A DNA stretch of 38,611 bases from NCBI RefSeq assembly GCF_000243095.1, contig NZ_AHJE01000136.1, positions 1-38,611 on the forward strand, written 5' to 3'. Under the pieces are notes generated by a model. The model was given only the letters and a program-made list of their open reading frames with translations, was not told where the DNA came from and did not search any database. The stretch is from Cupriavidus basilensis OR16 (GTDB taxonomy: Bacteria; Pseudomonadota; Gammaproteobacteria; Burkholderiales; Burkholderiaceae). This document shows positions 17,720 through 26,078 of this stretch, piece by piece. The first letter of the stretch is position 1. Every line of letters starts with the position of its first letter. A program made the position numbers and the translations under genes.

Positions 17720-18613
17720 TTACGGCCGAGCCAGCTGCAGCCGCAGCGGCGCTGTCCATAACTCAGCCAGCAGCACACCCATCACCGTCAGCACGCCGCC
17801 GACCGCGTGATACAGCGCGAGTGATTCGCCAAGCATGGCCGCTGCAATCAGCGCGGTGAGCAACGGGATCAGGTTGAAAAACATGCTCGCGCGGCTCGGC
17901 CCGATGCGGGCGACGGCGTGCATCCAGACCAGCGGCGCAACCATCGACGCCATGAGCCCGGCGAACCCTACCAGTGGGAGATTTGCTGCCGAGAGGCCCA
18001 TTTTTGGCGTGAGCAGGTATAGCGGCAATAATGCGATGACGGCGACGACGATCTGCAGGTAGAGCAGTTGCAGCGCCGGCACGTCCTTCATCTTCCAGCG
18101 CTTGAGCAAGATCACATAGACCGCGTAGGCCAGCATGGCCAGCAGCATCAGTGCGTCCCCGAGGTTGGCGCCGCTGGTCAGCAGGCTGCCGAGGTCGCCG
18201 GACGATACGACCACAAGCACGCCGGTAATCGACAGCACCGACCCCGCCACGGCGCCGGCCGTCAGGCCCTGCCCCAGCAGCAGGATCGATAACGCCAGCA
18301 CCATCATCGGCGTGAGCGAGCCGATGATGCCCATGTGCGTGGCCGTGGTCAGATAGGCGGCGTAATAAGCCAGGCATTGATAGGCCACCATGCCAAGCAG
18401 CCCCAGCACCGCGATCCGCCCCAGTCCGGGCCGGATCGCGGGCCAGTTGCGCACCACGGGACGCAGCGCCAGCGGCGTGAAGAGCACGGCGGCCAGCAAC
18501 CAGCGGTAGAAGCTGATCTCTGCAGGCGCGATGGCGCCGGCGGCCATTTTGCTGACGACGGTGTTGCCCGACCAGATCACGACGGCCAGGAGCGGAAAGG
18601 CGTATTGCCACAT
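17720..18613 (-). CDS. DMT-superfamily (EamA) transporter
   Basis: 297 residues with ten predicted membrane helices in two EamA repeats, as in the drug/metabolite exporters RhtA and YdcZ-like proteins. The first helix starts MWQYAFPLLAVVIWSGNTVVSK and the second repeat contains PLVWMHAVARIGPSRAS. The start at 18613 is chosen over an in-frame codon 66 bases further out because it places the first helix at the N-terminus. The ribosome site is weak. It is divergent from the AraC gene, which probably controls it. The substrate is unknown; amino acids or small metabolites are usual. Confidence 0.85.
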   Translation of the reverse strand: MWQYAFPLLAVVIWSGNTVVSKMAAGAIAPAEISFYRWLLAAVLFTPLALRPVVRNWPAIRPGLGRIAVLGLLGMVAYQCLAYYAAYLTTATHMGIIGSLTPMMVLALSILLLGQGLTAGAVAGSVLSITGVLVVVSSGDLGSLLTSGANLGDALMLLAMLAYAVYVILLKRWKMKDVPALQLLYLQIVVAVIALLPLYLLTPKMGLSAANLPLVGFAGLMASMVAPLVWMHAVARIGPSRASMFFNLIPLLTALIAAAMLGESLALYHAVGGVLTVMGVLLAELWTAPLRLQLARP

Positions 18614-18693
18614 GAGCGCTTTCTCTGATGCGTATGGAACGCTATCATGAGCGCGTCCGTGTTGATCTATATAGCTCAATTAGGACATACCGA

Positions 18694-18705
18694 CCGGAAT
18701 TCCGG
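18694..18705. promoter_or_regulatory. 12-base palindrome CCGGAATTCCGG in the DMT/AraC intergenic space
   Basis: A perfect palindrome 28 bases upstream of the probable AraC start and 81 bases from the divergent DMT gene. It could be an operator. AraC proteins usually bind direct repeats, so another regulator or chance is possible. Confidence 0.35.
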
Positions 18706-18732
18706 ACTCTGTTAGCAACGGACCCAACGAGC

Positions 18733-19533
18733 ATGGCTATGGCCGACAAGCGGCGTTTCCTGCCGATCCTGGATGTCGAAGGGATGGAAGGCCCCTTCTA
18801 CCTGCGTTACGACGAGTTCGGCGCCGATACCCAGGCGCAGGCGCACAGCCACAGCTGGGGTCACCTGAACTACGCCGCGCATGGCTCGATGCAGATGGAG
18901 ACCGTAGGCATGCGGCTGCTTTCCCCGCCGCAGTACGCGATATGGATTCCGCCAAAGGTGGTGCACAGCTGCACGTTGCGCCACGCGATCGTTTATCGCT
19001 CGATCTACATCGAGCCCGGCCTATGCGCGCAATTGCCGGCCGAGCCCTGCACGGTGCGCATCAGCCCGATCATCAAGAGCGTGCTGGCGGATTTCGCCGC
19101 GCGCGAGGTGCACGTGCCACGCACGCCGGCCGATCTCCGGCTGGCGCACGTGGTGGTAGACCAGCTTGCGGTGGCGCCAGTGCAGCGCTGCTACCTGCCG
19201 GCGGCGGCCACGCCGGCCCTGGCCACCGTGCTGGAAGCACTGCAGGCCGATCCCGGCGATCATCGCTCGTTGGCCGAATGGGCGGCTAGCGTGCACATGA
19301 CCGAACGCACCCTTGCGCGCCGATGCCAGCACGAGCTTGCGATGTCGTTCGGCGATTGGCGCCAGCGCCTGCGCTTCCTGCGCGCTATCGATGCACTGGA
19401 GGCGGGCCTCAGCGTGCAGGAGATCGCGTTCGAGCTCGGCTACAGCACGGCATCCGCGTTTATCGCGATGTTCCAGCGCGAGGCTGGTTCCACGCCGGAA
19501 CAGTATCGGCGCGAGTTCTGCGGCATTGCGTGA
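18733..19533 (+). CDS. AraC family transcriptional regulator
   Basis: 266 residues from the chosen start. The N-terminal half is a cupin sensor (QAHSHSWGHLNYAAHGSM, PPQYAIWIPPKVVHS). The C-terminal half has the two AraC helix-turn-helix motifs: WAASVHMTERTLARRC and IAFELGYSTASAFIAMFQREAGSTPEQYRR. An in-frame ATG at 18628 exists, but the residues between do not look like this family and would cover the intergenic palindrome, so 18733 (MAMADKRRF) is preferred. Regulators of this build next to DMT or MFS exporters usually activate them. The effector is unknown. Confidence 0.85.
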   Translation: MAMADKRRFLPILDVEGMEGPFYLRYDEFGADTQAQAHSHSWGHLNYAAHGSMQMETVGMRLLSPPQYAIWIPPKVVHSCTLRHAIVYRSIYIEPGLCAQLPAEPCTVRISPIIKSVLADFAAREVHVPRTPADLRLAHVVVDQLAVAPVQRCYLPAAATPALATVLEALQADPGDHRSLAEWAASVHMTERTLARRCQHELAMSFGDWRQRLRFLRAIDALEAGLSVQEIAFELGYSTASAFIAMFQREAGSTPEQYRREFCGIA

Positions 19534-19542
19534 AATTAGTGG

Positions 19543-20798
19543 TTAGCGCGCGCCACCGAACAACGCGGCAATGGCCAATGGGTTGGACGGGAAATACAGA
19601 TGCGAGTAGGACGCCGTGAGCGCGCCCTGCCGGAACACCGCTTCGCCCCGTGACCCGTCGCGTGGCACGGTGGCGTGGCAGCAAGGTACCAGCGGTGTTT
19701 GCGCGCTGGAGTAATGGAAGGTGTGGCCGCGCAAGGTCCCTTCAGGCAGTGCCAGCTCTTGATGGCCCAGCGCGGCAAGGCGGCGTTGCATCGTGACCGT
19801 GCCGGGTATCAGGCCGGCTACGGCGTGGCTTTGCCCGGCCTTGTCGACCAGCGTCTCGAACAACGCCATCATGCCGCCGCATTCGGCGAGGATCGGCAGG
19901 CCATTGGCATGGGCGCGGCGCAGGGCAGCCAGCATGCCTGTGTTGGCCGACAGGCGCGCGGCGTGCAGCTCGGGGTAGCCGCCGGGCAGCCAGAGCGCGT
20001 CGCAGGGGGGCAAGGCGGCGTCGTTGAGCGGGGAGAAAAAGGCCAGCCGGGCGCCAAGCGCCTGGAGCGTATCCAGGTTGGCAGGGTAGAGAAAGCGGAA
20101 CGCGGCGTCGCGGGCGATGCCGATGGTCTTGCCGGCCAGCAGCGGCGGCAGCACGGGCGGCGGGGGCGCCGCGGCGATCTCCACGGCCGCGGGCAGGGCG
20201 CCGATGGGTTGCCCGGCGAGTGCATCCGCGAGGCGGTCCAGCCGCGTGTTGAGATCGGGCAGTTCGTCGGCCGCCAGCAGGCCCAGGTGCCGCTCGGGCA
20301 GCGATGCGGCGTTGTCGCGCGCTAGCGCGCCGGCCCAGGCGATATGCGCCGGCAGGCTTTCCCGCAGCATGTCGGCATGGCGCGGGGAAGCGACCCCATT
20401 GGCGAGCACTTGCATGGATGCCAGGGGCTGGCCGTAACCAGCGAGGCCGAAGGCCAGCGCGCCGAACGTCTGCGCCATCGCTCCGGCCTGGATCACGCTG
20501 AGCACCGGCAGGCCGAAATGGCGTGCCAGGTCGGCGCTGCTTGGCGTGCCGTCGTGCAGGCCCATGACACCCTCCACCAGGATCAGGTCGGCTTCGGCCG
20601 CCGCCTGGGCAAGGCGCGCCGCGGCGTCGCTGGCGCCGGAGCCCGGCGGTGCAGCCATGCCAGCGCCGCCGTCACCGTGGTCTTGCCCTGGCCCGAGGCC
20701 GGCGCCGCCACCAGCATGGCGGGCACGCGCAGGGCCCTTGCCGCATCGGATGAGGTGCCTGGAGTGGCGGGCGCGACGGTTGGCACAAGGTCGGACAT
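19543..20798 (-). pseudogene. cobB: Cobyrinate a,c-diamide synthase, broken near the N-terminus
   Basis: The enzyme amidates the a and c side chains of (hydrogeno)cobyrinic acid using glutamine and ATP. The start at 20798 (MSDLVPTVAPA) leads to the P-loop region VAAPASGQGKTTVTAALAWLHR, after which that frame ends at 20583. Another frame resumes with AQAAAEADLILVEGVMGLHDG and runs to 19543, with the amidotransferase cysteine in ILAECGGMM and histidine in SYSHLYFPSNP. Between the two parts about 35-45 residues are absent, including the expected KCGPDFLDP-like segment. So roughly 110-130 bases appear lost near 20640-20660, with a change of frame. No other cobalamin gene or cobalamin riboswitch is nearby. 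As written the enzyme would be inactive. Confidence 0.83.
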
Positions 20799-20861
20799 GG
20801 CGATGAGGGGGCGGGCTAAGTGGCTGGGTTGGCAGAAGCGGCCGCCTGCGCGGCGCTGCGA

Positions 20862-21563
20862 TTATAGCCAGTCGGACGGGCCGCCCGCCTGGCTCTCCGG
20901 CGGGCTATCCAGGCTCGGCAACACCAGCCCCCGTTGCGCGGCGAAGTCAAACAGCTCGCGTTCATTGCTAGCCCCCAGCTTGCGCATGGCGCTGTTTTTC
21001 TGGCGGCTGATGGTCTTGACGCTGCGGCTAAGCTGCCCGGCAATGCCGGTGACCGAGCTGCCGCTGAGGTAGAGCCGCATGACTTCGGACTCGCGTACCG
21101 ACAAGCGCAGGGCGCCGGAGCGCCCGGGCGCGTGGTGGGCGCCGGACTGCTCCAGCACGCGGGCGGCGGAGTCGCCGATAAAGCGCAACCCGCGCTCGAC
21201 GCGGATGATGGCGGTGACCAGCTCGTCCAGCTGCGAGTCCTTGAGCAGGAGGCCATGCGCGCCTGCGCTCAGGATGGCGCGCAAGACCAGCGGGTTGGTG
21301 ATCATGGTGAGCACCACCACGCCTAGCGCCGGAAAGTGCCGCCGCAGGTTGGCTAGCAGGCGGATGCCATCGCTCGCATTGCAGCAGGGCATGTGGTAGT
21401 CGGTGACAACGATGTCGGGCTGGAAGGCGCGCGCGGCCTGCAGCAGTTCGGCGGAGCTGTGGACATCCGCGCAGATCTCCCAGCCGGTCTGGTTCCTTAG
21501 CTGGCTTCTGACTGCGAGCGTGATGGCGGGATGGTCATCGGCGATCAGGATTCTCAAAGGCAT
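20862..21563 (-). CDS. Response regulator, RcsB/LuxR type
   Basis: 233 residues. The receiver domain (1-125) has the acidic pair in LIADDHPA, the phosphoacceptor Asp at 55 in VVTDYHMP and the lysine in LLKDSQ. A LuxR-type HTH follows (LSVRESEVMRLYLSGSSVTGIA... SVKTISRQKNSAMRKLG), a pattern close to RcsB and BvgA-like regulators. The start at 21563 (MPLRILIADDH) has AGGAG seven bases upstream; the longer open frame is not part of the protein. No sensor kinase is adjacent, so it is an orphan here and its targets are unknown. No lesion is visible. Confidence 0.9.
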   Translation of the reverse strand: MPLRILIADDHPAITLAVRSQLRNQTGWEICADVHSSAELLQAARAFQPDIVVTDYHMPCCNASDGIRLLANLRRHFPALGVVVLTMITNPLVLRAILSAGAHGLLLKDSQLDELVTAIIRVERGLRFIGDSAARVLEQSGAHHAPGRSGALRLSVRESEVMRLYLSGSSVTGIAGQLSRSVKTISRQKNSAMRKLGASNERELFDFAAQRGLVLPSLDSPPESQAGGPSDWL

Positions 21564-21676
21564 GGCAATGCTCCTGCGCAAGCGCAGGTATGCACGGTGT
21601 CCGGGCCGCGCAAGCCTGGCGCAAGCTGGAAGGGCTCTGAGCTGGGCGGCGCTTGCCGCAAGTGGATTGCGCCTTT

Positions 21677-21712
21677 GAAAAATGCGCCGCACGGCTTTTC
21701 GCCGTGCGGCGC
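21677..21712 (-). terminator. Rho-independent terminator between lysR and the response regulator
   Basis: A perfect 12-base-pair stem (21684-21695 with 21701-21712) around a 5-base loop is followed on the minus strand by ATTTTTC. It would stop transcripts coming from the LysR gene before the response regulator. The rest of the 389-base space 21564-21952 holds no gene that I can support. Confidence 0.75.
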
Positions 21713-21952
21713 GAACAGCACAGGAACAAAACACCTCCAGGCGCATGCTTTGCTCGGACGAACAGGAAGCAAGAGGTGCCTATGGAGCATAGGCGTTGGC
21801 TTCGGCATCCGGCCTGAGACTATTCTCAATTTTGAGAGGGAGCGTGGAGACCCTTGCGGGCTGGCGCGCATGGCCAGCCGCAAGCGGTCACGCCCGCGGC
21901 GCGGGGTGCTTCAGGGCAGCAGGGTCAGGCTGCGTAGGCGGCGGTGCGCGTC

Positions 21953-22639
21953 TCATGTGTGCCAGGATGGCACCACGGTTTCCCGGTAGGCGGGCTCGTG
22001 TGCGAGCCGGTTCAGGAAACCCTGCAGCGGGCTGCCGGGCTCAGTGTCTTCCTGAAGCAGGATCCACTCGTGCCGGCCCCCAGCATCGTCGTGGCCGCCT
22101 GGCCGCGTCACGCTGACCAGCCGGCGCGGCGTGGCCATGATGTTGTGCAGTGCAACATCCTCCGGCACGAAGTGGCTGTCGACCACGAAGGCGCAGTCCA
22201 GCTCGCCGCTGCTGAGCTGGGCAGCCAGCGCGGCGTCGGCAAAGACCGGCCGCGTCATGAAGCGGTCATCCGGGAACTGCTCGCACATGGCCGTGAGGAT
22301 CTCGGTGATGACCGGATCGCCGATCGACGGCGAAAACCCGATCGAGATACGGCGGTGCGGGCTGGCCTCCTCGGTGGCGGGGGCCGGCGGGCGTATCAGG
22401 TGCGCCCATTTTGACAAGATCTGGCGCGCGGTCTGCTCCAGCCGCAAGGCATGCGCGGTCGGCTCCAGCGTGCCATTGCGCTTGATGAAAAGCGGGTCGC
22501 CGGTGATTTCGCGCAGACGTGCGAGGCTGTAGGCAATGGTTGGAACCCGGCCTTGCGTGCAGGCGGCGACGGCGTTGAGGTCACGATATTCCATCAACAA
22601 AACGAAGACGTGCAAGAGCTTGGTGCTGACATGCCGCAT
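21953..22639 (-). CDS. LysR family regulator, C-terminally truncated
   Basis: 228 residues against about 300 for the family. The winged HTH is intact (LLHVFVLLMEYRDLNAVAA... SLARLREITGDPLFIKR), followed by the first part of the effector domain (RRISIGFSPSIGDPV onward). The protein stops right after the conserved VPSWHT segment, where some 70 more residues are normal. I could not find the missing end in any frame downstream. A deletion or a recent stop is likely, similar to the other lesions in this window. Start 22639 (MRHVSTKLLHVF). The AT-rich region upstream may hold its promoter. Its target and inducer are unknown. Confidence 0.8.
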   Translation of the reverse strand: MRHVSTKLLHVFVLLMEYRDLNAVAACTQGRVPTIAYSLARLREITGDPLFIKRNGTLEPTAHALRLEQTARQILSKWAHLIRPPAPATEEASPHRRISIGFSPSIGDPVITEILTAMCEQFPDDRFMTRPVFADAALAAQLSSGELDCAFVVDSHFVPEDVALHNIMATPRRLVSVTRPGGHDDAGGRHEWILLQEDTEPGSPLQGFLNRLAHEPAYRETVVPSWHT

Positions 22640-23518
22640 GGTGACTTCTCCCGATTGAAGCTCGTTCTTGTTTTCTTCTTTGTCTCTTCGCCACGGCGGC
22701 CATGCCTGGCCGGCTACACGAGGGGCTGCGCGGCGGCATTACCTTCACAAGGCGTGACGGTCTTCAAGATCTCCCGACTAAATTGGGGGAACTACGACGC
22801 CGTACTGCCTGCATGTGGCCCGGTATTTAGAGAGCAACGCTGAAAAAATGACTAGCCGACTGGCTTCGCGTTGCACTTGTCGTCGCCAGTCTGCGCCGGG
22901 GCGCGAGGCCCGGTTGCTGGAGATCGAAATTTAGTTAATGCCAGACAAGATTAATACAGAACTTTGAAACTTGCCAGTGGTCTGCGGAAAGCAATCTCAT
23001 AAAAACGCTCAAATATCTCCTTTGTTCGGACATAAAGACATTAAAAAATTTTTATGCGGCATATACCATAACTTCAGATTTATGGTGCGCTATGCGCTGC
23101 ATGTTGGGCCTTTTTGGCCGGTTATCGGCATTTTTTCGCAGTTGAATGACAGTGGAAAGGCAAAGCCTGGAATCAGGAAATTGAATATCAAATTTAGGAA
23201 ATTCGTTCTATTTTTTTGATGGCTGTTTTCCAGTTTGGTATGCGGCGTTGCTAGATTTCAAAATCGTTTATTTCGACAAATTAAAATATTGAATTGCCTT
23301 TGCGGCTATGGGTGATATGATGTCCGGTTCGCCTGAGCGACCGTAAGTTACCGGCCAGGTGGGGTTTGTCTCGCATCGGCCGGCATTTCAATTTGCTTAA
23401 CTCGGGGCTTGAACACACTGAATTGCCTTTTGCGGTGCGGGTGGTAACTTTGCGGCAGGGGTAGAAGTGGTCACGCTCGGGCATTGGCACGAGCGGCCTT
23501 TGCTAGCGGAGGCAGTCA
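22640..23518. other. AT-rich intergenic stretch without a supported gene
   Basis: From about 22910 to 23300 the base composition falls well below the surrounding GC level, with runs such as TTAAAAAATTTTT near 23040. The one open frame of note (22971-23219, 82 codons) has no recognisable motif or ribosome site and I do not support it. Two near-copies of TGAATTGCCTTTGCGG lie at 23290-23305 and 23419-23435. Such composition suggests imported DNA or a silenced regulatory region next to the IS3-like gene. Confidence 0.55.
23290..23435 (+). repeat. Imperfect direct repeat, TGAATTGCCTTT(T)GCGG
   Basis: Copies at 23290-23305 and 23419-23435, the second with one extra T. Both lie upstream of the IS3 OrfA-like gene and could be binding sites or remnants of an element end. 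No inverted partner was seen downstream. Confidence 0.5.
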
Positions 23519-23809
23519 GTGAACAGACGTTTCTCGGAGGAGCAGATCCGCGGGTACCTGGCGGAAGCCGCGACCGGTGTGCCGGTCCGTGAGCTATGTG
23601 CACGCTATGGTTTTAGCGACGCGTCCTTCTATGGCTGGCGCATCAAGTACGGCCAGGGCGCTGGCAGCGAAGCGCGCGACGGCCGCAAGTTGCGCGACCT
23701 GCAGGAGGAAAACACCCGCCTCAAGAGTATGCTTGCGGATGCGCTGCTCAAGCTTGAATTGATGCGCAATCGGGCTGGCCGGGCTGGCAACGGCAAGGAA
23801 CGAAGCTAA
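23519..23809 (+). CDS. Lone IS3-family OrfA-like protein
   Basis: 96 residues. The helix-turn-helix region RFSEEQIRGYLAEAATGVPVRELCARYGFSDASFYGWRIKYG matches IS3/IS911 OrfA, and a leucine-zipper-like tail (LRDLQEENTRLKSMLADALLKLELM) follows, as in OrfA proteins. The GTG start at 23519 has GGAGG seven bases upstream, a strong site. No OrfB integrase, frameshift window or terminal inverted repeat follows, so it is not a complete insertion sequence. It is either a remnant or a domesticated DNA-binding protein; the intact frame and strong ribosome site leave the second possible. Confidence 0.8.
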   Translation: MNRRFSEEQIRGYLAEAATGVPVRELCARYGFSDASFYGWRIKYGQGAGSEARDGRKLRDLQEENTRLKSMLADALLKLELMRNRAGRAGNGKERS

Positions 23810-23956
23810 GTCCGGGTCGTACCTGCATTGCTGGCGGCTGCCGCCACCTAAGGAGGAGCATCGGAAACATGCGGTTTTTCGGTATCAGCCGGCAGGGGCG
23901 GCCCCTGGAACATCGTCATGGAAGGCGCCATGCGCCTCCGCTGTGGAGAACTGAAA

Positions 23957-24325
23957 ATGAAACGGGCTTCGATCGTCATGGCTGCCGCGCTGGGACTGGG
24001 GCTGCTTGCGGGCCAGGTTGCCACTGCCGCCGAGCTGGAAGTGCCCGCGCCGATGGTTGCGCCGCCGCCGCCGCGGCTCTTGCTGGACCCCGCCACCGAC
24101 AATATCGGGCCGGCGGCTGACGGCACCCTCACGCCGTCGCAGCGCACCCGGTGCCAGGGTTTGATCGACAAGATCAACGCGCTGCCGGCGGGAGCGCAGT
24201 GGACCACCGGCAAAGCCACGGTGACCAGCGCGGATGGCAGCACCCACCCCAATATAGAGCGGCAAGCGGAGCGCAAGAAGCTCGATGAGGCGTATCGCCA
24301 GGAATGCGCCCAGGAAAGAAAATAG
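23957..24325 (+). CDS. Small exported protein of unknown function
   Basis: 122 residues. MKRASIVMAAALGLGLLAGQVATAA is a signal peptide, so the product is likely periplasmic. The mature part has a proline-rich stretch (PAPMVAPPPPRLL), then a region with TRCQGLIDKINALPAG and a charged C-terminus (ERQAERKKLDEAYRQECAQERK) with two cysteines overall. The start at 23957 has GGAG ten bases upstream; an ATG at 23918 in frame would hide the signal peptide. It is convergent with the next gene, three bases apart. I do not recognise the family. Confidence 0.65.
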   Translation: MKRASIVMAAALGLGLLAGQVATAAELEVPAPMVAPPPPRLLLDPATDNIGPAADGTLTPSQRTRCQGLIDKINALPAGAQWTTGKATVTSADGSTHPNIERQAERKKLDEAYRQECAQERK

Positions 24326-24328
24326 CCT

Positions 24329-24859
24329 TTACTTCAGGCCGCAGCGGTCCGGCGTAATCGTAACGTCTCCCAGTGGCCGGTTGGCGATTCCCGAATAGCG
24401 ATAGTTCAGCGTGACGCCCAGCTGGCCCAGCACCGGCACGTCCGGGTTGCGGCAGATGCCGCGCTCGAGCACGGGGCGGGCGCTCGCCATGAACGCCATG
24501 GTGCCCTCGCGCGTCGCATCCACGCCAACCAGGTTGAGGTGGAACTGCACGCGTTTGCCGGGCGAGACGCTGCATCCCTCCAGCCGCGTCGCGGCGTCCA
24601 GCGTGAATGGCCCGGCGCGGGTCAGTTCCTGGCAAGCCGTGTTGAGCTCCGTGTCGGAACTGGCCAATCCGCCGGTGAGGCGCGTCACGCCGCTCATGCC
24701 GGTGCTCCGGCCATCTACCGTGCCTAGCAGCAGTCTCGCCAGCTTCGACAGCGAAGCCGGTGCGTTGGTCTGCGCGGGCGCTGCCGGCGCCAGTCCGGTC
24801 ACTACCAGGAAGCCAAGTGGCGCCAGGCCCGTGCGCACGGCGAAAGGAAAGTCCCGCAT
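24329..24859 (-). CDS. Exported protein of unknown function
   Basis: 176 residues. The N-terminus MRDFPFAVRTGLAPLGFLVVTGLAPAAPAQ fits a signal peptide. The mature part has three cysteines (NTACQEL, LEGCSVSPG, ERGICRNPD) and ends LGVTLNYRYSGI... TITPDRCGLK. The pattern of a hydrophobic domain with LDAATRLEGCSVSPGKRVQF followed by C-x-P and LGVTLNYRY resembles a family of small secreted or lipoprotein-like proteins I have seen but cannot name. The start at 24859 is chosen for the signal peptide; the ribosome site is weak and an in-frame ATG lies at 24949. Function unknown. Confidence 0.6.
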   Translation of the reverse strand: MRDFPFAVRTGLAPLGFLVVTGLAPAAPAQTNAPASLSKLARLLLGTVDGRSTGMSGVTRLTGGLASSDTELNTACQELTRAGPFTLDAATRLEGCSVSPGKRVQFHLNLVGVDATREGTMAFMASARPVLERGICRNPDVPVLGQLGVTLNYRYSGIANRPLGDVTITPDRCGLK

Positions 24860-24996
24860 AGAGAAATACGATACCGGAAGCAATGGCGGCCGCCAGCGGA
24901 CCAGCCGCACGGTGATGTCCCCCGGGAGCCAATCCGCATGTGGCGGCATAAGTTGAACATAGCTGCGTTCGCACGGCCTTGCTGTCAGTGCCTGTC

Positions 24997-25809
24997 CTAC
25001 GCCACCGAGGCGCGGATGCTTCTGGTTGTGGCCAGCCGGGGCGACGCGGACGCCGGCTGGCTGTCCGTCGCCAGTGGGGGCGGGCGCAGCGGTACGCGCT
25101 CGGGGTCTTCGTAGACCGAGCACAGCCCCGCCGGATCGACGATGCGCAATTGCCGCTGGCGCACGGTGATCAGCCCGACCGTGGCAAAACGCGCCAGCAG
25201 GCGGGATACGGTTTCCAGGGTCAGTCCCAGGTAGCTGGCGATATCGTTGCGCGACATCGCCAAGGTTAGCGCCGCTCCGGCATTGCCCCGGCGGCGTTGT
25301 TCGCCGGCGAGGTCGAGCAGCAGCATGGCCAGCCGCTGGGCCGCCTTCATCGACCCGATCGCGACCAGCAGCGTGCGCTCGCGCTCGGCGTTGCGGCGCA
25401 ACGTGCTGAGCATTGGCTCGCGATACTTGGGGCTGAGCAGGTGCGCGCGCGCCGCTTCCACCGGCACCACGCAGCAGCGCGTGTCTTGCATGGCCACCGC
25501 GCTGGTGCAATGGGCCTGGCCATCGAGGTCCTCCAGCCCCAGCACTTCGCCCGGGTGCGCGAAGGCAGTCACCTGGCGCCAGCCAAGCGGCGATTCGAAC
25601 ACGGTCTTGGCACTGCCGCCGCGCACGGGAAAAATGGCCAGTACGGGCCGGCCCTGGCGGTGCACGGTCTCGCCGGCGCGCCAGAGCATGCTGGCCGGGG
25701 CCAGGCTGCGCTTGCCCTGATCGTTTGCAGCTGATGTTTCCGAGTTGCGGCAGATTGGCTGGAACAAGCACAGCGAGCAGCTGGAAATCACTGCTTCGGG
25801 CGTGGTCAT
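24997..25809 (-). CDS. FNR-type Crp/Fnr transcriptional regulator
   Basis: 270 residues. The N-terminus has CSLCLFQPIC, spaced C-x2-C-x5-C as in E. coli FNR, and a further cysteine in TRCCVVPVE aligns with FNR Cys122, so a [4Fe-4S] oxygen sensor is likely. The cyclic-nucleotide-like fold is followed by a HTH with LTLETVSRLLARF, which keeps the E-x2-S-R of FNR that reads TTGAT-N4-ATCAA. The start at 25809 (MTTPEAVISS) has GGAG seven bases upstream. The C-terminal 30 residues, rich in proline and serine, exceed FNR. It is divergent from the PHB depolymerase gene. No obvious FNR box was found nearby. Confidence 0.88.
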   Translation of the reverse strand: MTTPEAVISSCSLCLFQPICRNSETSAANDQGKRSLAPASMLWRAGETVHRQGRPVLAIFPVRGGSAKTVFESPLGWRQVTAFAHPGEVLGLEDLDGQAHCTSAVAMQDTRCCVVPVEAARAHLLSPKYREPMLSTLRRNAERERTLLVAIGSMKAAQRLAMLLLDLAGEQRRRGNAGAALTLAMSRNDIASYLGLTLETVSRLLARFATVGLITVRQRQLRIVDPAGLCSVYEDPERVPLRPPPLATDSQPASASPRLATTRSIRASVA

Positions 25810-26078
25810 GACATTCTCCATTTGCCTGCGATACACGCGAATGCAGTATAACCGCGTGCCTTTTGCTGCTATCTCTTGCTGATCTGCATTCTTTCGTCGG
25901 CCGAATTCAGTATTTTGGTGTTTGTGGATGCGTCTGGAAGTGCGCCTGCGCGCGCATGGCGGGCTAGAGGGAAAAATCTAATGTCTGGACTGCATAACAT
26001 GTAGTGAAAAGGCGACAACTTTTGCTGCTTGTCCGTGTGCTATGCTGCATCGCAACAATGACGACAGCAGGAGTCTTC

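Noticed and set aside
20799..21000. Cobalamin riboswitch upstream of cobB
   Set aside because: Only 63 bases separate cobB from the response-regulator gene and none of the B12-box landmarks is visible.
22971..23219. 82-codon open frame in the AT-rich stretch
   Set aside because: No ribosome site, no recognisable motif, and composition typical of non-coding AT-rich DNA.
23519..23809. Complete IS3 insertion sequence
   Set aside because: No OrfB, no slippery frameshift site and no terminal inverted repeats were found downstream; only OrfA is present.
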